Positions 27,142 through 36,989 of a stretch of DNA of 39,354 bases are shown in pieces (the first letter of the stretch is position 1; each line of letters opens with the position of its first letter). The notes beneath the pieces are model-generated. The model did not search any database, had not been told where the DNA came from, and saw nothing but the letters and a program-made list of their open reading frames with translations. The translations under genes and the position numbers were made by a program. Where the stretch lies: assembly GCA_003223115.1 (NCBI GenBank), contig QHXW01000159.1, forward strand, positions 1-39,354, given 5' to 3'. Source of the stretch: Acidobacteriota bacterium (GTDB taxonomy: Bacteria; Acidobacteriota; Terriglobia; Bryobacterales; Bryobacteraceae).

Positions 27142-28067
27142 TCAAGACTGCGGTTGAGGTTGCAGAGCTTGCACCGAAACCCGCGCAACGCGCGGGGCAT
27201 GCGGGATGGCAGCCGGTCTCCACTCCCGTCATCATTGCTGGTATTGTTCCGGTTTACCTGGTGGCTGCATTTTCGAGCGCGCTGACGCAGCAGCCGTGGT
27301 GCGACGAGGCCTGGAACTCGAGCCTCGCGCTCTCTTTGATCACCCGCGGCTTTATGGGCACTCCGGTTCTCGAGACCGCGGGCACCTGGCTCACCGGAAT
27401 CGACCTCTACACCTGTAACGGTTCATGCCGCTGCATCCGATCGGGCAGGCGGGCTGGTACGAAATCTTCGGCTTCGGAGTGCTCCCCATGCGCATCTACT
27501 CCATGTTCTGGGGCGTGGTGGCGCTGGGCGCATAGTTCGTAATCATGCGGAGTATTTCCTCCGACCGCTGGGTGCCCTTTCTGGTGATGGCCCTGACTGT
27601 CCACCGACTTCATTTTCGTCCAGCGTTCCTGGAAAGGGCGCATGGATATCATGTGCGCGGCGCTCGCTTTGCCGGCTTCGCTGTGTATCTCACGCTGCGC
27701 GAGCGGAATCCGCGCACGGCCGTTCTGGCAGCCCAACAGTCTGGTGGCCGCGAGCTGCTTCACACATCGAGATCATGACATTTCTCGGGCTGATGGTTCT
27801 GGTCGTCTACCTGGATTGGAGACGAGTGCGCTTCTTCTCGGGCAACGTCATCGATGACGTGCAACTCGGCTAAGCCAGCCAGACCGTGCCGACTTGATAG
27901 TCGTCGAGAAACGCTACCAGGAGTGGTTCAACCGGTTTCGCACCATCAACCCGCCCGTGCATCATTTTTTGGTGGACCGGCTGACCCGGGATTACCATCC
28001 CGTCTCCAACTACGCGGGCTACACGATTTATGCACCGCGCGGGCGCGCCACGGCATCGGGCGGCTAA
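27138..28067 (+). pseudogene. PMT-like membrane glycosyltransferase remnant
   Basis: Starts as an apparently good ORF: ATG at 27138, a membrane helix (IIAGIVPVYLVAAFSSAL), then QQPWCDEAWNSSLAL, typical of the first periplasmic loop of GT39/ArnT-like enzymes with its acidic residues. The frame is lost near 27420 and resumes as PLHPIGQAGWYEIFGFGV. An amber codon at 27533-27535 sits where Trp is expected (GA-stop-FVIMR). Further pieces alternate between all three frames: IFVQRSWKGRMDIMCAAL, FAGFAVYLTLRERN, NSLVAASCFTH, FLGLMVLVVYLDWRR, and finally VEKRYQEWFNRFRTINPP ending at TAA 28065-28067. About 310 residues remain against 450-550 in relatives, so there is also a central deletion. Confidence 0.87.
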
Positions 28068-28104
28068 TCTCGCGTCCGCCAGTGGCGTGAACGCCAGTAC
28101 CTAC

Positions 28105-29415
28105 CTAAAGCTTCATTCTTTCCAGCTTGCGGTAAAGTGTCTTGCGCTCGATGCCCAGAATCTGCGCGGCGCGGCTCTTGTTGCCGCCAGTGGCTGCCAG
28201 TACGCGCCGGATCTGTTCGGTCTCGGCTTCGGCCAGCGTCTCAGCCGGATGTTCGCGGGATTCCATGGCCATGAGAGCGTCGCGCACGGCCTCGCCATCG
28301 ATGCGGTCGTTGGGCGCGAGGATCGTCAGCCGCTCGATCACGTGTTGCAGCTGCCGCACGTTGCCCGGCCAGCCGTGCTCCTGCATGGCTTTGACGCCTG
28401 ATTCCATGAGCTTCACGTCGCGTTCGTAGCGCGCATTGTATTTGGCCACAAAAAAACGAGCCAGCAGCGGAATATCGCCTCGACGGTCGCGCAACGGCGG
28501 AATCATGATGCGCACCACGTCCAGCCGGAACCAGAGGTCTTCGCGAAACTTTCCTTCTCCCGCCATCTTCTGCAGGTCCCGGTTGGTGGCGGCGATCACG
28601 CGCACGTCAACTTGCTTGGAACGGGCTGAGCCGAGCGGCCGGACCTCGTGCTCCTGCAAAAATCGAAGCAGCTTCAATTGAAAGCCCATCTCGATATCAC
28701 CGATTTCGTCCAGAAAAACCGTGCCGCGGTTAGCGGCCTCGAATACACCCACGCGGTCGCGGTCGGCGCCGGTGAATGCGCCTTTCATGGCCCCAAAAAG
28801 CTCGCTCTCGAGCAATGTGGGTGCGATGGACGCACAGTCCACTGGTGCGAACGGATGCGCGGACCGTGGGCTGTTGCGGTGAATCATGCGCGCCACCAGT
28901 TCCTTGCCGGTGCCGGTTTCCCCTTCGACCAGCACCGTGGCGTCCGTCGGGGCAACACGAGACACCGTCTTGTAAATTTCCACCATCCCGCCCGAACTGC
29001 CGATCATTTCGGTCTCGGGCAGATCTTCCGGTGCCACTTCTTCTCCGGAATCGACGCGTGACGCTTCGGCCCGCTTCACGGTCTCGAGCATCCGATCCAG
29101 CTCAAATGGTTTGGCTATGTAGTCGAATGCTCCTCCGCGCGTGGCCGCCATCACGGTTTCCATGGTGCCTCGGGCGGTCATGAGAATCACCAGGCAGGAA
29201 GGATCTTTGCGCCGCGCCGCCTCGAGCACGTCGAGTCCCGTACGCCCGTCGATGTAGATATCGGTAATCACGATTGGATAGGCGTTAGCGTTCAAACGCG
29301 CGAGCGCTTCGTCCGACGAGGCCACGGCGTCCACCTGGTAACCCTCCAGTTCCAGGAAATTGACAATGGTCGTCCGGACTCCCGTATCGTCTTCGACTAT
29401 CAGTAGTTTTGCCAT
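28105..29415 (-). CDS. Sigma-54-dependent response regulator (NtrC family)
   Basis: 436 residues. The receiver domain (1-120) has the phospho-acceptor Asp52 with Thr80 and Lys102. The AAA+ activator domain (about 136-365) has Walker A GETGTGKE (165-172), the sigma-54-contacting GAFTGA loop (212-217), Walker [11 protein letters not shown] (231-240), and the R-finger region [11 protein letters not shown] Fis-type helix-turn-helix closes the protein (about 405-432, [20 protein letters not shown]). It should activate sigma-54 promoters when phosphorylated by the adjacent CHASE2 kinase, whose stop is 13 bases upstream of this start. No -24/-12 promoter was seen in the window that would identify a target. 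Cytoplasmic. Confidence 0.95.
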   Translation of the reverse strand: MAKLLIVEDDTGVRTTIVNFLELEGYQVDAVASSDEALARLNANAYPIVITDIYIDGRTGLDVLEAARRKDPSCLVILMTARGTMETVMAATRGGAFDYIAKPFELDRMLETVKRAEASRVDSGEEVAPEDLPETEMIGSSGGMVEIYKTVSRVAPTDATVLVEGETGTGKELVARMIHRNSPRSAHPFAPVDCASIAPTLLESELFGAMKGAFTGADRDRVGVFEAANRGTVFLDEIGDIEMGFQLKLLRFLQEHEVRPLGSARSKQVDVRVIAATNRDLQKMAGEGKFREDLWFRLDVVRIMIPPLRDRRGDIPLLARFFVAKYNARYERDVKLMESGVKAMQEHGWPGNVRQLQHVIERLTILAPNDRIDGEAVRDALMAMESREHPAETLAEAETEQIRRVLAATGGNKSRAAQILGIERKTLYRKLERMKL

Positions 29416-29428
29416 CGCAGAATAATTT

Positions 29429-31282
29429 CTAGTTCGCCGCCAGCGGACGCGGGACGGTAGCGCCGGCGCCCGGCAAGATCAGGGTGAAACATGACCCCTT
29501 GCCCGGTGCGCTGGCCACTTCGATCTTTCCGCCGTGTTGTAGCACGATCTGCTCAACAATGGAAAGGCCGATGCCGGTGCCGGTTTCGCCCGATTGTTCG
29601 GCCCGCTTGGTGCGGTAGAATTTCTGGAAGATTTTTCGCACCTCTTTGCGGTCCATGCCGATGCCCTGATCCTGAACGGAAATGCGGAGCCGGTCCGCCT
29701 CGCGCTCGCCGAACACTCTCACCTCGGTTTTGGACGGCGAATACTTGATCGCATTCGTCAGAAGGTTGAAGAACGCATATTCCATCAGCTCCCGATCGCC
29801 CGCCAGGGCTTCACCCGGCAACTCCTCCATCACGATCTGGATCTGCTTGCGATCGGCCAAAGGGCGGGCCCGCTCGACACAGGTCTCGAGCACCTCGCGC
29901 AAGCCGAAATTCTCGTGTTTCAACTGCATCTCACCCGCCGACAAGCGCTCCACGTTCAGGAACATTTCGATCATGCGGCCCAGCCGCTTCGATTCTGAAT
30001 TAATGAGCTGCGCGATCTGGTTGCGTTTTTCGTCGGTGAGCGAGTACCGCGTCATCATCTCACTTGATCCCTGAATGGCAGTGAGCGGGGTGCGCATCTC
30101 GTGAGTGACGAAATGCATGGCCTGTTGGTAACGCGTACGCTCTGTTTCGGATCTCACCAACCTGCCGCGGACCACGAAGTGCTGCCACGCGGCTGCGGTG
30201 ACGATGGAGAACCACGCCGTCGAAACCCCCGGCGAGAACGGAAACACCGTGCTATGCGTGAATGCTATATAGGGCACAATGTGCGCGGCCCCCAGCACGC
30301 CCACGGCGGCCAGGTTTGCCTTCCAGCCTGAGAGCCACGTAAAGATGGAACCTGCCACCGCCACCAGCAACAGACAAAACGTGACAACGCTCCACGCTGG
30401 CGCGTCGGTGAGGAATCGGTGCTGGGCGATGGTTTCGAAGGTATTGGCGTGCATCTCGACGCCGGGCATGGGCATGGGTGATAAGTAGGGCGTCAGCCAG
30501 CGGTCGCGCACTTCGGTTTGCGCGGTCACGCCGGCAAAAACGACTTTCCCTGAAAATTGCCGCCAGAGTTCCGGGTGATCTTCTAACTGTTTGAGTGAGA
30601 CCGTTGGGATGCGCTCCATCGCAGGAGGCACGTAGCGGATGCGCATCAGTCGGCTGGTCGCGCGGGTTGCCGGAATCGTGACTCCGGCCACTTCGAGCTC
30701 GCGCGGCGACTCCACGATGACCGAGTTCTGAGCCACACGGAAAGCCTCCAGCGCAAGAGCCCAGCGCCGGTCGCGGCCAGCGGCCTTTTCAAGTGGAATC
30801 GAGCGTCCCACCGGCGCCTCGAGCTCCACATGAACATGGCCCACTGCGGCTGCCCAGCGTCGAAAACGCGGTAGAGGATCGTCCCAGCCGCTGTCGTCCT
30901 TCAACAGATCGCACGGCAGAATCAGGTTGGGGGTGTCGCGGAATGCGGCCTCGAGCGCTCGATCTGATTCGGCGTCTACGTCGGCGACGATCACATCTAC
31001 CGCGACGGCGCGCGGGTGCGCCACCGCGATCCGCTCCAGGCCCTTGGCCAGCGCTTTGCGGAAGCCCAGCCTGCCGCCAAACGCCGACAGCGAAGGCTCG
31101 TCGATGGCCAACACGATCGATTGCGTCTGCCAGGGCTGAGGGCTGTACAGCCTGAACATCCAGTCGTAGACATAGTTATCGATCTGGGTCCCGAGCTGTG
31201 TCCAGCTTGCCGTCAACGCGATCATGAACGCGAGGGCCAGAAACCCGGCGTAAGCTAAACGTTGCCGGCCCGCCCGTGACAT
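29429..31282 (-). CDS. CHASE2-domain sensor histidine kinase
   Basis: 617 residues. Topology: helix at 10-27, an extracytoplasmic CHASE2 sensor (about 30-295, with IVLAIDEPSLSAFG and GKVVFAGVTA), three helices (297-317, 322-342, 350-370), then HisKA with His394 in FVTHEMRTPL and a HATPase_c domain (about 480-605) having Asn510 in FFNLLTNAIKYS, DQGIGM (538-543) and GTGIGLSI (568-575). No PAS or HAMP domain is visible. GAGGAA lies about 10 bases before the ATG, inside the end of the aminopeptidase gene, 2 bases downstream of that gene's stop. Partner is the NtrC-type regulator that follows. The CHASE2 ligand is unknown. Confidence 0.94.
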   Translation of the reverse strand: MSRAGRQRLAYAGFLALAFMIALTASWTQLGTQIDNYVYDWMFRLYSPQPWQTQSIVLAIDEPSLSAFGGRLGFRKALAKGLERIAVAHPRAVAVDVIVADVDAESDRALEAAFRDTPNLILPCDLLKDDSGWDDPLPRFRRWAAAVGHVHVELEAPVGRSIPLEKAAGRDRRWALALEAFRVAQNSVIVESPRELEVAGVTIPATRATSRLMRIRYVPPAMERIPTVSLKQLEDHPELWRQFSGKVVFAGVTAQTEVRDRWLTPYLSPMPMPGVEMHANTFETIAQHRFLTDAPAWSVVTFCLLLVAVAGSIFTWLSGWKANLAAVGVLGAAHIVPYIAFTHSTVFPFSPGVSTAWFSIVTAAAWQHFVVRGRLVRSETERTRYQQAMHFVTHEMRTPLTAIQGSSEMMTRYSLTDEKRNQIAQLINSESKRLGRMIEMFLNVERLSAGEMQLKHENFGLREVLETCVERARPLADRKQIQIVMEELPGEALAGDRELMEYAFFNLLTNAIKYSPSKTEVRVFGEREADRLRISVQDQGIGMDRKEVRKIFQKFYRTKRAEQSGETGTGIGLSIVEQIVLQHGGKIEVASAPGKGSCFTLILPGAGATVPRPLAAN

Positions 31283-31284
31283 CG

Positions 31285-32625
31285 TTAGTTCCTCGCGCCG
31301 GAGGCGGCGGCCGCCACCAGTTTTTCAATTTCGCTCGGCTCGCTCGGCAAACTGGAGCTCAGTACTTTCGCGCCGTGCTCGGTAACCAGCACGATGTCTT
31401 CGATACGGATGCCGATGTTCTCCTCGGGAATGTAGAGCCCGGGTTCGATCGTGATGACCATCCCCGGCTCGAGCGGAGCGCTCGGGTCAGAGGCGTCGTG
31501 CACGTCCAGCCCCACGTGGTGACCGATGCCGTGCGTGAAATACTTCCCCAGCCGCTCGCCGTGAAGATCTTTGCCGTGGGAATTGAGGTAGTCGTACGCA
31601 ACTTTATACAGCGTGTTCGCCGCGGTCTTGCCCACCGTCATCCCGGGCTTCACCTGCGCGATGGCGGCTTTTTGCGCGCCCAGCACGATTTCGTAGATTT
31701 CACGCTGGCGCTTGCTGAATTTGCCGCTCACCGGAATGGTGCGCGTGATATCTGAGACGTAGCCGGCGCACTCGGCTCCCACATCCATCAGCAGCAGATC
31801 GCCTGCTTCGAGCTGACGGGAATTTTGCGAATAGTGCAGATAGACCGAATTCGGCCCTGATCCCACGATGGGCGCATAGGCCGGCCGCTCACAGCCTTCG
31901 TCTTCGAAAGTCTGGACCATGGCCGCCGCTACCTGGTATTCATACACTCCTGCGTCCGCGCGCCGCCAGGCGGTACGATGGGCGTCGATGGTGGCGTTCG
32001 CCGCCCGTTCAAGCAGCGCGACTTCCTCTGGTGACTTGTGCATGCGCAGCTTGGCGATGTCCTGCGCCGCGTTCGAGAGCCGCCGCAAAGGCGCGACTTT
32101 TCCGAGCTGCTCGGCCGCCGGATGATCTGTCAAGGTATAAATCCGCGAATAGGTTTCGAGCATCCGTCGAAGCTCGGTTTCAAATTTCGTCGCGGGCATG
32201 ACCACCTCAAAACCGGTGATCGCGCGAATGTTTTCGTCATCCGGACCGTATTTCCGGCCGGTCCACTTTTCCTCAGCGGGATTGCGTTCGGGAAGGAACA
32301 GGATTTCCCGCGGCAGCGCTGACTTGGTGGAATAGCCCGGCGCTTTTTGATCCTCAGGCAATGGCGCCAGCAGCAGGACGGCCCCGGGCTCTTTCCATCC
32401 CGTCAGATAGTAAAAGTTCGCCTCCTGGAAAAAACCGGTACGCAGGTCTTCCTGTTCTTCCCTGCGGCCGAAGATAACTGTTACGCCATCGGAAAGCGAT
32501 TTTCCAAGTTCGGTCCGTCGCGAGCGATATTGTTCGAGCATGCGCTGATCGGCTGTGCGTGCTGGGGGAGCAGCCACCGCCAGGAGCGGCGTAAGAAGGG
32601 CGAAGACCGCCAGGAGCGAGTACAC
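31285..32625 (-). CDS. Secreted Xaa-Pro aminopeptidase (M24B)
   Basis: 446 residues. An N-terminal signal peptide (core LLAVFALLTPLLAVA) implies export. The creatinase-like N-domain (about 25-190) precedes the pita-bread catalytic domain, with the dinuclear metal ligands Asp281, Asp292, His369, Glu394 and Glu409 all present (MDVGAECAGYVSD, HGIGHHVGLDVHD, TIEPGLY, IRIED). It removes an N-terminal residue before proline. The GTG at 32625 is the earliest possible start because an in-frame TGA lies six bases before it; no Shine-Dalgarno site is visible and a TATACT box ends nine bases upstream, so the mRNA may be nearly leaderless. First gene of a unit with the kinase and regulator that follow. 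Confidence 0.92.
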   Translation of the reverse strand: MYSLLAVFALLTPLLAVAAPPARTADQRMLEQYRSRRTELGKSLSDGVTVIFGRREEQEDLRTGFFQEANFYYLTGWKEPGAVLLLAPLPEDQKAPGYSTKSALPREILFLPERNPAEEKWTGRKYGPDDENIRAITGFEVVMPATKFETELRRMLETYSRIYTLTDHPAAEQLGKVAPLRRLSNAAQDIAKLRMHKSPEEVALLERAANATIDAHRTAWRRADAGVYEYQVAAAMVQTFEDEGCERPAYAPIVGSGPNSVYLHYSQNSRQLEAGDLLLMDVGAECAGYVSDITRTIPVSGKFSKRQREIYEIVLGAQKAAIAQVKPGMTVGKTAANTLYKVAYDYLNSHGKDLHGERLGKYFTHGIGHHVGLDVHDASDPSAPLEPGMVITIEPGLYIPEENIGIRIEDIVLVTEHGAKVLSSSLPSEPSEIEKLVAAAASGARN

Positions 32626-32633
32626 TTTTCACA

Positions 32634-32662
32634 AGTATAACGGCATTACGGAAAAGGCTAAA
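32634..32662 (-). promoter_or_regulatory. Possible promoter of the aminopeptidase-kinase-regulator operon
   Basis: On the minus strand, TATACT (32634-32639) is preceded after 17 bases by TTTAGC (32657-32662), a poor -35. The predicted start of transcription falls 0-2 bases before the GTG at 32625. The -10 match is good; the -35 is weak. Confidence 0.35.
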
Positions 32663-32711
32663 GCCGGGGCTTACGGGCGGCTATCGTTCATGATCTTGTT
32701 AGACTTTTCGA

Positions 32712-33857
32712 GTGTTCTGGTTTTGGTTCTTCGTCGGTCCCGCACTGGCGCTCGCCATCTTTTCGCTTCGAGGCGAGCGGAAACGCGTCCAATTTGTGGC
32801 CGAGCGGCTGGAACCTAACCCGCAAGCCGCGCTCCCCCCAGCTACCGTGATTGTTCCGATGGAGGGACTGAAGGACCGTCTGGGAGAAAATCTGGCGGCG
32901 CTGGCTTCGCTCGACTATCCGGAGTACGAGCTGATCCTGGTGGCCCGCCGTGCATCCGATATTCCAGGAGGAGCTCTGCCACGGCGCGTGAACGTGGTCT
33001 TGGGCGGCGCCAAAGGCGTAACAGGCAGCGAGAAAATTCAGAATATGCTCGCCGGCGTCCGCTCCTCTACGAAACGTTCGGAGGTGATCGCGTTTGCCGA
33101 CGGCGCAGGGCGCGTATCGAAAGCCTGGCTGCGCGCTCTGGTCCAGGCCCTGTCAGAGCCCAGGGCCGGCGCCGCCACTGGATTCTACTGGTATTTGCCG
33201 GATCCGCCGGATTTTTGGTCGCTGGTTCGGAGTGTGTGGCATGCCCCGATAGCCGCACTGCTGGGCACGGATAATCGAGTTCTTTGGCGCGGCTCCCTGG
33301 CGATCCGCAAAGCTTTTTTCTTCGATTTGCAGGTCCCCCAGCTTTGGCAAAACGCGGAGAGCGGTGAAGACGAGCTCCGCTGCGCCGTTGCCAACGTGGG
33401 CTTGCAGATTGTGTTTGCCCCCGCCGCCATGGTGGCCTGCCCAGGCCGCACCAGCATGCGCGAATTTTTCGGCGCAGCGCGGCGTCAAATGATCATCGCG
33501 CGCCAGCACTGGCCGGCGCTTTGGCGTGAAGCGCTGGCCGCGCATTTGTTCTATTGCGGCGGAATGGCCGCGGCCATCGTCGCGTCAATCCGTGGCTCGC
33601 GCGGCGCGGAGTGGGCTCTGGTGGTGCAGCTTGGCCTGGGAATGCTCAAAGGCGTCAATCGGGCCACTCTGGCCAAAGCAGAATTGCCGGATCACGAGCA
33701 ATGGTTCAAGCGGCATGCCTGGGTCCACTCGCTGTGGGTACCGCTCGTGACCTGGATTTGGTTGTGCGTGCTGCTGTCGTCGGCCTTCACGAGAAAGATT
33801 TCATGGCTCGGGCGACGGTACGACGATTTGCCACCCGCTTCTAAGACCGCTTCCTAG
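32712..33857 (+). CDS. Ceramide-glucosyltransferase-like GT2/GT21 membrane glycosyltransferase
   Basis: 381 residues. One N-terminal helix (1-18), a cytoplasmic GT-A domain, and three or four C-terminal helices (within about 270-365). Family-type acidic residues are Asp130 in AFADGAGRV (a DxD position reduced to a single Asp), Glu219-Asp220 in SGEDEL, and RRQMIIARQHW (257-267), which stands where GT21 enzymes have (Q/R)xxRW. It would transfer a sugar from a UDP-sugar to a membrane lipid; an acidobacterial or sphingolipid-like acceptor is only a guess. GTG at 32712 is the first start in frame; no ribosome site is visible. It stands alone between the divergent aminopeptidase and a mini-gene. 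Confidence 0.75.
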   Translation: MFWFWFFVGPALALAIFSLRGERKRVQFVAERLEPNPQAALPPATVIVPMEGLKDRLGENLAALASLDYPEYELILVARRASDIPGGALPRRVNVVLGGAKGVTGSEKIQNMLAGVRSSTKRSEVIAFADGAGRVSKAWLRALVQALSEPRAGAATGFYWYLPDPPDFWSLVRSVWHAPIAALLGTDNRVLWRGSLAIRKAFFFDLQVPQLWQNAESGEDELRCAVANVGLQIVFAPAAMVACPGRTSMREFFGAARRQMIIARQHWPALWREALAAHLFYCGGMAAAIVASIRGSRGAEWALVVQLGLGMLKGVNRATLAKAELPDHEQWFKRHAWVHSLWVPLVTWIWLCVLLSSAFTRKISWLGRRYDDLPPASKTAS

Positions 33858-33890
33858 GCTAGCTGGTTCGTTTTGTATACGGATCGCGAG

Positions 33891-33896
33891 TATAAT
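33891..33896 (+). promoter_or_regulatory. Consensus -10 box before the 20-residue gene
   Basis: TATAAT 26 bases before the ATG at 33922. At 16-18 bases upstream there is only CGTTTT/TCGTTT, so the -35 is weak. Placement fits transcription starting near 33903, with the ribosome site AAGGGAGA following. Confidence 0.45.
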
Positions 33897-33921
33897 CTCT
33901 AAGCGAAGGGAGAATCATCGT

Positions 33922-33984
33922 ATGGCGAAAGGAATGGATCGCCGGAAGGAAACCAAGAAGCCGAAGAAGAGCAAGTCCAAATAG
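33922..33984 (+). CDS. 20-residue lysine-rich mini-protein
   Basis: ATG at 33922 is preceded by AAGGGAGA at a spacing of about 9-10 bases and by a TATAAT box. The peptide begins MAKGMDRRKE and continues with a Lys/Pro/Ser tail: 9 Lys and 2 Arg in 20 residues, no hydrophobic segment. Mini-proteins beginning MxKGxxxKKE with a basic tail recur in many bacteria as unannotated small genes, as I recall; the role is unknown, nucleic-acid or ribosome binding being a guess from charge. The gene is followed directly by a hairpin that starts at its stop codon, so it looks like a complete independent unit. Confidence 0.6.
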   Translation: MAKGMDRRKETKKPKKSKSK

Positions 33985-34016
33985 CAGGTCGGGCACCGCG
34001 GGCATTGCCGGCCTGC
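33984..34016 (+). terminator. Hairpin after the mini-gene
   Basis: GCAGGTCGG (33984-33992) pairs with CCGGCCTGC (34008-34016), nine pairs including one G-U, around a 15-base loop. No T run follows. It could terminate the mini-gene transcript or shape the thiC leader. Confidence 0.4.
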
Positions 34017-34039
34017 GCTGTTGTGGGCAACGTTTGTAA

Positions 34040-35479
<1,440 letters not shown>

Positions 35480-35525
35480 GTTAGACCCGTCGTCGCCCTG
35501 TAAGAATAAAAAGAGGAGGGGTGAA

Positions 35526-36110
35526 ATGTGTAAGATTTCAATCGCTAAAGGGTCAGCATTCGTGTTGGCCGCCGCTGTAGCGCTGGCCGCCACAGGCTGT
35601 GCCGAAAAATCGACATCAAAATCCGCCAACCGCGCCGTTGCGGGTGCGCCCTTGTCACCTCGCGGAGAAGAACGCATTCAACGTGAGGCCCGGCACGAGC
35701 TGGTGATGCTTCCGTATTACGGTGTTTTTGACAATCTTGCCTACCGCGTGAATGGCAGCGCGGTCGAGCTGTACGGACAGGTCACCCGGCCGACATTGAA
35801 GTCCGACGCCGAGAATGTGGTGAAGAAAATTGAAGGCGTGGAGCGGGTAGTTAATAACATCGAAGTGCTTCCTACTTCGCCCGACGACGACCGGATTCGT
35901 TTAGCCGAGTACCGGGCCATCTACGGGCAGACGGCCCTCAACCGGTATTCACTGCAAGCCGTGCCACCCATCCACGTCATCGTGAAGAATGGTCACGTCA
36001 CGCTGGAGGGGGTTGTGGCGAGCGAGGGCGACAAGAATATTGCCGGAATCCAGGCCAACTCGGTTCCGGGTGTCTTTTCCGTAACCAACAACCTGCGCAT
36101 CGAGCAGTAG
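35526..36110 (+). CDS. BON-domain lipoprotein
   Basis: 194 residues from the ATG at 35526, chosen because AGGAGGGG lies directly upstream (35512-35519); the longer frame from 35433 only overlaps thiC. A lipoprotein-type signal ends at ALAATGC (Cys25), so the mature protein is probably a lipid-anchored envelope protein. Two BON domains follow (about 48-115 and 120-192), the second with VIVKNGHVTLEGVVASEGDKN, the usual glycine-bearing hairpin. BON domains bind phospholipid membranes, and OsmY and DolP are relatives. It sits 46 bases after thiC but is probably expressed on its own account, having its own strong ribosome site. Confidence 0.88.
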   Translation: MCKISIAKGSAFVLAAAVALAATGCAEKSTSKSANRAVAGAPLSPRGEERIQREARHELVMLPYYGVFDNLAYRVNGSAVELYGQVTRPTLKSDAENVVKKIEGVERVVNNIEVLPTSPDDDRIRLAEYRAIYGQTALNRYSLQAVPPIHVIVKNGHVTLEGVVASEGDKNIAGIQANSVPGVFSVTNNLRIEQ

Positions 36111-36224
36111 TCGAAGCAGAGCGCCCGACAAAGCGAACCGTACGCCCGACTTGTGGAGTGTCAAGAACTAGACTCCCAGACCGCCGTTGTCAACGGGTTG
36201 AAGTGTCCTGGGCGCCACCCAGTT

Positions 36225-36424
36225 GTGTTCGGCAGAAGTCACCTGGGCACGATTCAGGGCTGCGCCCAGATGCTGACCGTGTTTGCTTCCGCGGTAGGGC
36301 CTCTGCTGCTGGCGGAAACGCTGCGCCAGACCGGATCCTTTAATCTGATTTTTCATGTTCTCGCTGTGAAGCGTTGTGGTGCTGGGCATCGGCTGCTGGT
36401 CGGTTGCCCTTTCCTCTCGCGGGA
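36225..36424 (+). pseudogene. MFS transporter C-terminal remnant
   Basis: VFGRSHLGTIQGCAQMLTVF, followed by GPLLLAET and a helix to HVLA, is the usual penultimate region of an MFS permease. At about 36372 the frame shifts to +2 and the last helix continues as VVVLGIGCWSVALSSR. No start and no upstream helices remain. The remnant covers roughly 65 of an expected 400 residues. Confidence 0.7.
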
Positions 36425-36473
36425 TGCAAAGTCAAAGTGCCCATCTATGCGGTCCAATCAGCGAACCAAGCGC

Positions 36474-36927
36474 ATGAAGATAAGGCTGCTGGCGACGAAT
36501 CTGTTGTTGTTTCTATTCGCCGGCTGCGTCCGCAAACCGAGCATTGATACCCAAACGGGTCTTGAACAAAAGTTCCAGCAGATGATGTCAGGTGTCACAT
36601 TGATCGGACATTCTGCGAGCCTGAAAGGCGAAAGCATGTCCGGCGAAGAGAAATACGTAATCGAAAAAGTGTAGAAGCTCGGTGGGGAAAGCTGGCTCTT
36701 TCACGTTCGTATTCAATACGGTTCCCATGACCTCCCCGTACCGCTGCCTGTAACCATCAGATGGCAGGCGATACGCCAGTGATCACCATTACCAACTTGA
36801 CGATCCCTGGTCTAGCTAGGTACATACACAGCTCGTGTTCTTCTATATGAGGATCAGTATGCGGGGAACGTGGAGCAGCAAAGATTACGGCGGCCAGGTG
36901 TTCGGCAAGATAGTGCACCAGCGTTGA
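36474..36927 (+). pseudogene. Small lipoprotein gene with amber codon and frameshifts
   Basis: ATG at 36474 opens a lipoprotein signal (RLLATNLLLFLFAGC, Cys17) and a polar domain (TGLEQKFQQMMSGVTLIGHS, GEEKYVIEKV). TAG at 36672-36674 interrupts it, but the same frame continues convincingly for 35 codons (GESWLFHVRIQYGSHDLPVPLP). A frameshift near 36765 leads to TPVITITNLTIPGL, another to YEDQYAG, and a last one to TWSSKDYGGQVFGKIVHQR with TGA at 36925-36927. The restored protein is about 150 residues. The 66-residue N-terminal piece could still be made, but the gene is broken. I do not know the function of the family. Confidence 0.8.
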
Positions 36928-36989
36928 CCTAGGCTAACGACCTAGGCTCTATTTCGCTGGTGCAAAGGCGACTGTGGGTGAGCGGGCCG

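Noticed and set aside
36928-36955. GACCTAGGCT direct repeat as an insertion-site duplication
   Set aside because: Two 10-base copies three bases apart, with no mobile element between or beside them.
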